The translations under genes and the position numbers were made by a program. 34,301 nucleotides of DNA. Origin: Gemmatimonadota bacterium. Lineage in GTDB: Bacteria; Gemmatimonadota; Gemmatimonadetes; Longimicrobiales; Gaopeijiaceae. The notes beneath the pieces were generated by a model. It did not search any database, was not told the DNA's origin, and was given only the letters and a program-made list of their open reading frames with translations. Below are positions 28,764 to 34,301 of this stretch, piece after piece (the first letter of the stretch is position 1; every line of letters starts with the position of its first letter). The stretch spans positions 1-34,301 of the forward strand of contig JAURER010000027.1 of the NCBI GenBank assembly GCA_030827315.1, in the 5' to 3' direction.

Positions 28764-30106
28764 GCGTAGTACCCCGCTCTCTGGTAGCTCTCGTCCAGAA
28801 GCTCGATCGGATGCACGACGGACTCCGGCGCGCCCTCGAGGCGCAGTCCCGCGCCGATCTGCATCATACAACCCGGGTTGGGGGTGCACGCCACGTCGGC
28901 GCCGACGCTGCGAACCGCTCTGACCTTGTCACCGCCGATCCGGCCACCCAGATCCGGGTGCGTCATCCCGTAGATGCCCGCTCCACCGCAGCACTCGTCG
29001 GCACCCGGCACGATCCTGACTTCCACGCCGTCAACCGCACCGAGCACCGCCAGAGGCTTGCGCGCGATACCCTGCGCGTGCTGGAGATGGCACGGATGGT
29101 CGTACGCCACGCTGCACGGCACCGGCGCACCGCGGCGCGGGCCCGCGTCCACGAGCAGCTCCGACACGTCCCGCACCCGCTCCGCGAACGCGGCCGCCCG
29201 ACCGGCGAAGTCCGGGTCGCCCTCGAAGAGCGTCGCGTACTCCTTCATGGCCGCGCCGCAACCCGCGGCGTTGACGGCGACATGGTCGACTCCGACGCGC
29301 TCGAAGGCCTCTACGTTGCGCCTCGCCAGGCGACGTGCCCCCGCCAGATCACCGGCGTGCGCGTGCAGTGCTCCGCAGCAGTCCTGGCCTCGGACCGCCG
29401 TCACCGCATACCCGTTCGCTCTCAGCGTCCGCTCGGTCGCCCCGTTGATGCGGCCGAAGAGACCGTCCTGCACGCATCCTTCGAGCACCGCCACGGAGCC
29501 CGCGCCCGCTCCCCGCGCAGGGGCATCAGCCGAGGTCACGTCCGGGCGCGCTGCGCGGAGGCCGCTCATCCCGTCCCCGGTGGCAGCGAGCATCGCGAGA
29601 CCCAGCCTCGCGTTGGCCAGGACGGCCCACTTCGGTAGCGCCCGCGCCCCGAGCCCGGCGAGGCCCACGGACCGGAGGAGCCGACCGACCGCGAAGAACG
29701 CCCCCCGCAGACGGGACGAGCCCATCACGGCGAGCAACGTCCGCGTGAGGAAGCCGGGTGCGCGCGCCCACGCGGCGGTCTCGCGAGCGAGCTCGAGCAG
29801 CGTCCCGTACTCCACACCCGAGGGGCACACGGGCTCGCAGGCGCGACAGCCGAGGCAGCGGTCGATGTGCGTCTGGAATGCGTCGGAACCGGCATCGAGG
29901 CGGCCCTCCACCACGGCCTTCATGAGGTGGAGGCGACCACGCGGAGAATCGTTCTCGTCCCCGAGTCGGTTGTAGGTCGGACAGGCCGGCAGACAGAAGC
30001 CGCAGTGCACGCACGGCAGCAGACGCTCTCGCTGGGCATCGAGCGCGATCGCGAGCCCGCCCTGTGCGGAGCGGGTCGCGGGGCCGGGACCAGAAGTGAC
30101 GCTCAT
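28760..30106 (-). CDS. glcF: Glycolate oxidase iron-sulfur subunit GlcF-like
   Basis: This 448-residue protein has two N-terminal 4Fe-4S motifs, Cys32/35/38/42 (CVHCGFCLPACP) and Cys84/87/90/94 (CLGCRACEPVCP). It also has two cysteine-rich CCG domains (GQDCCGALHAHAG and DECCGGAGIYGM). This is the GlcF layout, which passes electrons from the FAD subunits GlcD/GlcE toward quinone. ATG 30106 overlaps the aldehyde dehydrogenase stop (ATGA). GlcDEF complexes oxidise glycolate, D-lactate or related 2-hydroxyacids. The insertion of an aldehyde dehydrogenase between glcE and glcF is unusual and ties that enzyme to the pathway. Confidence 0.95.
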   Translation of the reverse strand: MSVTSGPGPATRSAQGGLAIALDAQRERLLPCVHCGFCLPACPTYNRLGDENDSPRGRLHLMKAVVEGRLDAGSDAFQTHIDRCLGCRACEPVCPSGVEYGTLLELARETAAWARAPGFLTRTLLAVMGSSRLRGAFFAVGRLLRSVGLAGLGARALPKWAVLANARLGLAMLAATGDGMSGLRAARPDVTSADAPARGAGAGSVAVLEGCVQDGLFGRINGATERTLRANGYAVTAVRGQDCCGALHAHAGDLAGARRLARRNVEAFERVGVDHVAVNAAGCGAAMKEYATLFEGDPDFAGRAAAFAERVRDVSELLVDAGPRRGAPVPCSVAYDHPCHLQHAQGIARKPLAVLGAVDGVEVRIVPGADECCGGAGIYGMTHPDLGGRIGGDKVRAVRSVGADVACTPNPGCMMQIGAGLRLEGAPESVVHPIELLDESYQRAGYYA

Positions 30107-31638
30107 CGTCCCAGGATCCTCCTGGCAGCGGACATCAGGCCAGCGGCGCCACCCCGGCCGCGAAGGGCGAGTACGGCGCGCGTGAGACGTTCGCCTGCCC
30201 GGTCGTAGGGGAACCACCACGGCTCTCGACCGAGCGCCCCCACGTCGACGAACAGCGAGCGCACCGTCGTCATCTCGTCGAGGCCCTCGAGGCCGCGCCG
30301 CCGCCCGAAGCCGCTGTCGCCGATGCCGCCGAGCGGGAGGCCGGCGATGCTGTAGTGGCTCAGGCAGTCGTTGACGGACACCACCCCCACGCGCAACCGA
30401 CCTCCCACGCGCATGCCGCGCGCCCGGTCACGGGTCCAGACACTGGCGCACAGGCCGTAGGACGAATCATTCGCCCTGGCGACCGCCTCGTCCTCGGACT
30501 CCACCGGAATGACCGGCACCACGGGGCCGAAGGTCTCCTCGCGCATGACACGCATCGAATCGTCCACACCGACGAGCACCGTCGGCTGGATCACCCGCGA
30601 CCCGGCGGTGGGGAGTCCACCGGTGAGAGCGCGCGCGCCCCTGGCCAGTGCCTCTTCGATCTGCTCGACGACCTTCACGTACTGGGCCTCGGTGATGATC
30701 GGGCCGACGTCGCGTTCCTCCTGGACACCCGCCCTGAGCGTGCGCGTGACGTCGACGAGTTTCTCGAGGAAGGCATCGGCCACCGCCCGGAGGACGTACA
30801 CGCGCTCGACGGAGATGCACGTCTGGCCCGCGTTGAAGAACGACCCGAAGGCGACACCCCTCGCCGCCCGATCGAGATCCGCATCCTCGAGAATGATGGC
30901 GGCATCGTTTCCACCAAGCTCCAGAATGACCGGCGTGAGCGACTCCGCGGCGGCGCTCATGACCAGGCGGCCGACGGCCGTCGATCCGGTGAAGGAAACC
31001 TTGTCGACGCCTGCACGCACGAGTGCCGCTCCCGTCGAACCGTCGCCAGTCACGACCCGGACCAGGTCGTCGGGCAGGCCCGCCTCCCGACACAGGGCGG
31101 GAATCATCAGCGCGGTGAAGGGGGTGAACTCCGAAGGCTTGAGCACCACCGCGTTCCCGCCGAAGAGGCCGGAGACGACGGCATCCATGCTCAGGATCAG
31201 AGGGTAGTTCCACGGCGTGATGGCGCCAATGACCCCGAGCGGTTCACGCTGCGCAAACGCCCGTTTCCAGACCATCCATCCGGTCCCGACACGGCGGCGC
31301 CGAAAGTGACGAGGCGCCACCCGTGCGTAATGGCGAATCAGGTCGACGCCCACCACCACGGAGGCCAGCGCCTCGAGCCTCGGCTTCCCGGTCTCCGCGA
31401 TCAGGCACGCCGCGAGGTCGTCCGCCCTTCGCTCCATGACCCGGGCCAGCTCCAGCATCCGGACCGACCGCTGGCGGGGACTCAGGCCGCCCCACGCGGG
31501 TTGCACCCGACGGGCCGCCGCGACCGCCGCCCGCACCTCGGCCTCGTCGGCCACCGGCACACTCCCGAGGGTTCTGCCCGTGGCGGGAGCCCGGACTTCG
31601 AACGTGGGCGCTTCGCGCACTACGACCGGGCCGGCCAC
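30103..31638 (-). CDS. NAD(P)-dependent aldehyde dehydrogenase
   Basis: This 511-residue enzyme has all standard residues: Asn144 in ITPWNYP, Lys167 in VVLKPSE, Glu240 in LELGGND and the nucleophile Cys274 in NAGQTCISVERV. It oxidises an aldehyde to an acid. The C-terminal part is about 40 residues longer than usual and ends in a basic stretch. GTG 31638 is supported by AGGAGGT four bases upstream, within the end of glcE (19-base overlap). Glycolaldehyde or another short aldehyde feeding a 2-hydroxyacid to GlcDEF would fit the operon, but the substrate cannot be read from the sequence. Confidence 0.95.
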   Translation of the reverse strand: MAGPVVVREAPTFEVRAPATGRTLGSVPVADEAEVRAAVAAARRVQPAWGGLSPRQRSVRMLELARVMERRADDLAACLIAETGKPRLEALASVVVGVDLIRHYARVAPRHFRRRRVGTGWMVWKRAFAQREPLGVIGAITPWNYPLILSMDAVVSGLFGGNAVVLKPSEFTPFTALMIPALCREAGLPDDLVRVVTGDGSTGAALVRAGVDKVSFTGSTAVGRLVMSAAAESLTPVILELGGNDAAIILEDADLDRAARGVAFGSFFNAGQTCISVERVYVLRAVADAFLEKLVDVTRTLRAGVQEERDVGPIITEAQYVKVVEQIEEALARGARALTGGLPTAGSRVIQPTVLVGVDDSMRVMREETFGPVVPVIPVESEDEAVARANDSSYGLCASVWTRDRARGMRVGGRLRVGVVSVNDCLSHYSIAGLPLGGIGDSGFGRRRGLEGLDEMTTVRSLFVDVGALGREPWWFPYDRAGERLTRAVLALRGRGGAAGLMSAARRILGR

Positions 31639-32861
31639 AGGACCTCCTCGGGATCGAAGGCCGTGCGGAGGCGTTCGACGAGACGAGTCTCGTCGGGCGT
31701 CGGCTGGCTGCCCTCCTGGCGGAGCCCGACGTCGAGTGCGTGCTCGACGCGAACGGCACCCCCGATGGACTCGACCGCGCGCGTCAGGGCCGAGAGCGTG
31801 TCCGGGTGTGCCATCTCGAACGCGATCCGCGCGATCGATGGGTACGGATCCACGGTGAACGACGCCGGACCCGCCATGCGGATCGCGTTCAGGAGATCGG
31901 TCAGACGGGAGGGTGACGCGGACGCCAGAAGCCTCACCGCGGCCCAGCCGGCATGGTCACGGCTCGCTTCGAGGACCGCATCGCTCGCGCTCGGATCCAG
32001 CGCTTCGAAGGAGCGCCCCACGTGCTGCTCGATCGTGCGCCGATCGGCATGCACTGCGTCCGTGGCACCGTTCAGCCGCACCAGCAGGGCAGCCGCTCCG
32101 CCGGCCGCCTCCAGTCGATCCACCAGCACCGTCGCCACGGGCATCACCGGCGCGGTAACCACCGCGACCGCCGCTTTGGCGAGCTCCTGCGCCGACGGGG
32201 CCGCGAGCATCAGAACGAGGTCGTGCTGAGGAACGGGAAAGGCGCGCAGGCAGATCGACGTCATGACCGCCAGGGAACCCCTGCTTCCGGTCATGGGCTT
32301 GATCAGGTCGAACCCGGCGACGTTCTTCACGACCCGCCCGCCGAGCCGCAGCACCCGACCGTCTCCGGTGACCACGGTCATGCCGAGCACATGGTTGCGA
32401 AGCTCGCCGTACCCGGCCGCAAGTGGCCCGCACGAGGCGGTGGCGACGAGTCCCCCGAGGGACCGGTCCAGTACGTATGGGGGGTCGAAGGGAGCCCACT
32501 GCCCGTTGGCGCGCAGGGTCGCATCGAGATCGCGCATGGGCGTTCCCGCGCCCGCCGTGAACGTCAGATCGGCGGCCTCGTAGATCTCGATCCCCGCCAG
32601 CCGTGCCGTACACAGCGCGATCCAGCGACCTCCGTCGGGCCCGGAGCGCGTCACCGGTCCCGTGTGCCGCCCGCTGCGGAGCGGCAGGACACCCACCTTC
32701 TCGCGGTTCGCCCAGTGCATGACCCTCACCACCTCGTCCACCGAAGCCGGCCGCACCACGGACTCCGGCGAGCCCAGGTGGCCGAGACGCACCGCGCCCT
32801 CTTCGGCAGCTTCCAGGGCATCCGCTGGCAGGATATCCGCCAGACCTGCCCCCGCCTTCAC
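31620..32861 (-). CDS. glcE: Glycolate oxidase FAD-binding subunit GlcE-like
   Basis: This 413-residue PCMH-type FAD protein is the second flavin subunit of the GlcDEF complex. It has a VLPLRSGRHTGPV segment where related proteins bind the FAD diphosphate, then a GSLGGLVATASCGP-like stretch and GGRVVKNVAGFDLIKPMTGSRG, typical of GlcE. The C-terminus is lengthened relative to short GlcE forms. GTG 32861 overlaps the glcD stop (GTGA). It probably acts with GlcD and GlcF at the inner face of the membrane. Confidence 0.92.
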   Translation of the reverse strand: MKAGAGLADILPADALEAAEEGAVRLGHLGSPESVVRPASVDEVVRVMHWANREKVGVLPLRSGRHTGPVTRSGPDGGRWIALCTARLAGIEIYEAADLTFTAGAGTPMRDLDATLRANGQWAPFDPPYVLDRSLGGLVATASCGPLAAGYGELRNHVLGMTVVTGDGRVLRLGGRVVKNVAGFDLIKPMTGSRGSLAVMTSICLRAFPVPQHDLVLMLAAPSAQELAKAAVAVVTAPVMPVATVLVDRLEAAGGAAALLVRLNGATDAVHADRRTIEQHVGRSFEALDPSASDAVLEASRDHAGWAAVRLLASASPSRLTDLLNAIRMAGPASFTVDPYPSIARIAFEMAHPDTLSALTRAVESIGGAVRVEHALDVGLRQEGSQPTPDETRLVERLRTAFDPEEVLWPARS

Positions 32862-34301
32862 GCGCCCACCTCGGCCGGCCGGCCTGAGGGGAGCTCCGCC
32901 GATGGGTCCCTCTCCGGCGGCAGAACCTTACCGGGATTCAGGAGGCCGTCCGGATCGAAGACTGCCCGCACGCGGCGAAGCATGTCGAGTTCCACTTCGT
33001 TGTGGACCAGATCCATGTACGCCCGCTTGTCGACGCCCACGCCGTGCTCTCCGGTAATCGTGCCACCGACCGAGACGCAGAGCTTCATGATCTCACGGGA
33101 AGCCCGCTCGACCCGCTCCAGCTCGGCAGCGTCATGGCGGTCGAAGAGGATGTTCGGGTGGAGATTTCCGTCCCCCGCGTGGAAAACGTTGGCGATCTTG
33201 AGTCCGTACTCGTCCCCGATGGCGCCAATCCGTGCCAGCACTTCCGGTAGGCGCGTCCTCGGGACGGTGGCGTCCTGAACGAGCAGGTCCGGCGCGATCC
33301 GGCCCATGGCGCCGAAGGCCTTCTTCCGGCCCTTCCACAGCCCCACGCGCTCCTCCTCGGACGTGGCGCGGCGTACCTCCCGCGCGCCTGCCTCGCGGCA
33401 GCATGCCTCCGCGCGGGCCGCGTCTTCGTCGAGGCCCGCCTCCGTACCGTCGAACTCGATGACCAGGGCCGCTCCGGCATCGGTCGGGTAGCCGGCCGCG
33501 AACACGCTCGCCTCCACGGCCTCGATGGTCGCCCGATCCACGATCTCCACGGCGGCCGGAAGCAACCCTGATCCGATGATGGCCGTGACCGCGTGCCCCG
33601 CGGCTTCCATGGTTTCGAAGATACCGAGCAGGGTGCGAACGCCGGCCGGAACCGGAAGCAGACGGACCTCGATCTCGGTCGCGATGCCGAAACACCCCTC
33701 CGAGCCGACGAACAGGCCGACCAGGTCGAGGCCGGCGGCGGCGCTCCGGGCGGCCCCCCCGAGCCGCACCACCTCGCCCCCTGGGAGCACGACCGTGAGA
33801 CCGGTCACGTACCGGCCCGTGACACCGTACTTGAGGCAGTGCGGACCACCGGAATTTTCCGCGACGTTGCCACCAAGCGTACACGTGCTCTGCGACGACG
33901 GATCCGGCGCGTAGTACAGGCCGAACGGACGGGTCGCGTCGGTCAGGCGGGCGTTCACCACGCCGGGCTGCACACGCGCCAGTCGATCGACCGGATCGAT
34001 GGAGAGGATCCGGTTCATCCGGGCGGTTCCCACGACCACGCCGTCCTCGATGGGAAGCGCTCCGCCCGAGAGCCCGGTCCCGGCACCCCGGGGCACCACT
34101 GGAATGCCCTCCCCGTGGAGCACGCGCACGACCGCCGCGACTTCCTCGGTAGACGCCGGGAGCACAACTGCTCGCGGCGACACCCGATACGCGGTCAGGC
34201 CGTCGGACTCATAGGCGAGAAGTCGGTCGGCCTGGGTGATTACGTGGACGGCGCCGACAACGTCGCGGAGACGTCGCGCCACGGAGGGTGGGAGCGGTTG
34301 C
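32858..34301 (-). CDS. glcD: Glycolate/D-lactate dehydrogenase FAD subunit GlcD-like (start may lie outside window)
   Basis: This is the catalytic flavin subunit, with at least 474 residues. It shows the FAD-binding PRGAGTGLSGGA, a DPSSQSTCTLGGNVAENSGG stretch and KYGVTGRYV. The C-terminal substrate and flavin motifs HAGDGNLHPNI and TGEHGVGVDKR are also present. It oxidises a D-2-hydroxyacid such as glycolate or D-lactate to the 2-oxoacid. An in-frame GTG at 34282 could be the start, but codons remain open to the window edge and the usual N-terminal helix may begin upstream, so I treat the 5' end as undetermined. It is the first visible gene of the nine-gene operon. Any promoter lies outside the window. 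Confidence 0.95.
   Translation of the reverse strand, partial: QPLPPSVARRLRDVVGAVHVITQADRLLAYESDGLTAYRVSPRAVVLPASTEEVAAVVRVLHGEGIPVVPRGAGTGLSGGALPIEDGVVVGTARMNRILSIDPVDRLARVQPGVVNARLTDATRPFGLYYAPDPSSQSTCTLGGNVAENSGGPHCLKYGVTGRYVTGLTVVLPGGEVVRLGGAARSAAAGLDLVGLFVGSEGCFGIATEIEVRLLPVPAGVRTLLGIFETMEAAGHAVTAIIGSGLLPAAVEIVDRATIEAVEASVFAAGYPTDAGAALVIEFDGTEAGLDEDAARAEACCREAGAREVRRATSEEERVGLWKGRKKAFGAMGRIAPDLLVQDATVPRTRLPEVLARIGAIGDEYGLKIANVFHAGDGNLHPNILFDRHDAAELERVERASREIMKLCVSVGGTITGEHGVGVDKRAYMDLVHNEVELDMLRRVRAVFDPDGLLNPGKVLPPERDPSAELPSGRPAEVGA

Noticed and set aside
1-34301. CRISPR arrays, tRNA or rRNA genes, insertion sequences, attachment sites
   Set aside because: I saw no regularly spaced repeats, cloverleaf-like tRNA sequences, rRNA motifs, transposase or integrase reading frames or terminal repeats.

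Overview
The window is high-GC bacterial chromosomal DNA (roughly two thirds G+C by eye) with tightly packed genes. Many stop/start pairs overlap as ATGA, GTGA or TGATG. Outer-membrane and periplasmic proteins (lipoproteins, a DUF5916 barrel, secreted amidase) indicate a Gram-negative, and a caa3-like oxidase indicates aerobic respiration. The mix of DUF5916, TAXI-TRAP transport, a two-subunit-III oxidase operon and GlcDEF fits Gemmatimonadota or a neighbouring phylum. That placement is inference and no marker gene in the window settles it. I see no rRNA, tRNA, insertion sequence, phage gene or CRISPR array.

Layout. (1) 1-2486, minus: a cobalamin riboswitch followed by a vitamin B12 uptake set (binding lipoprotein, FecCD permease, ATPase cut by the window edge). 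(2) 2496-8907, minus: a ten-gene oxidase operon, in transcription order Trm112-like protein, dihaem cytochrome c, 57-residue membrane protein, subunit II, subunit I, subunit III, subunit IV fused to cytochrome c, a second subunit III, a small CPVC protein and a TPR membrane protein. The riboswitch starts 9 bases after its last stop codon. (3) 9061-9630, plus: a DUF192 lipoprotein, divergent from the oxidase operon. (4) 9665-20281, minus: seven co-oriented genes, namely lipoprotein, YIP1 protein, a TRAP transporter with all three components in one chain, DUF5916 barrel, secreted amidase, a 35-residue membrane peptide and a class V aminotransferase. (5) 20454-23832, plus: an unrecognised protein, an alkaline-phosphatase-superfamily metalloenzyme and a GspE/PilB-type ATPase with an added zinc-ribbon tail. 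(6) 23845-34301, minus: a nine-gene catabolic operon, glcD-glcE-aldehyde dehydrogenase-glcF-flavin reductase-M20 deacylase-P-loop protein-GNAT acyltransferase-N-acylamino acid racemase.

How the genes work together. Region 2 builds a haem-copper oxidase whose subunit I keeps the D-channel but lacks the usual K-channel residues, and subunit II lacks the K-channel entry glutamate. Region 6 joins the parts of the known N-succinylamino acid racemase route for one-way D- to L-amino acid conversion (acyltransferase, racemase, deacylase) to a 2-hydroxyacid dehydrogenase and an aldehyde dehydrogenase. Region 4 may be an uptake and processing unit for an unknown carboxylate or amide.

The strongest leads are the altered oxidase proton channel, the single-chain TRAP-TAXI transporter, and the racemase/GlcDEF operon with its unassigned P-loop protein.
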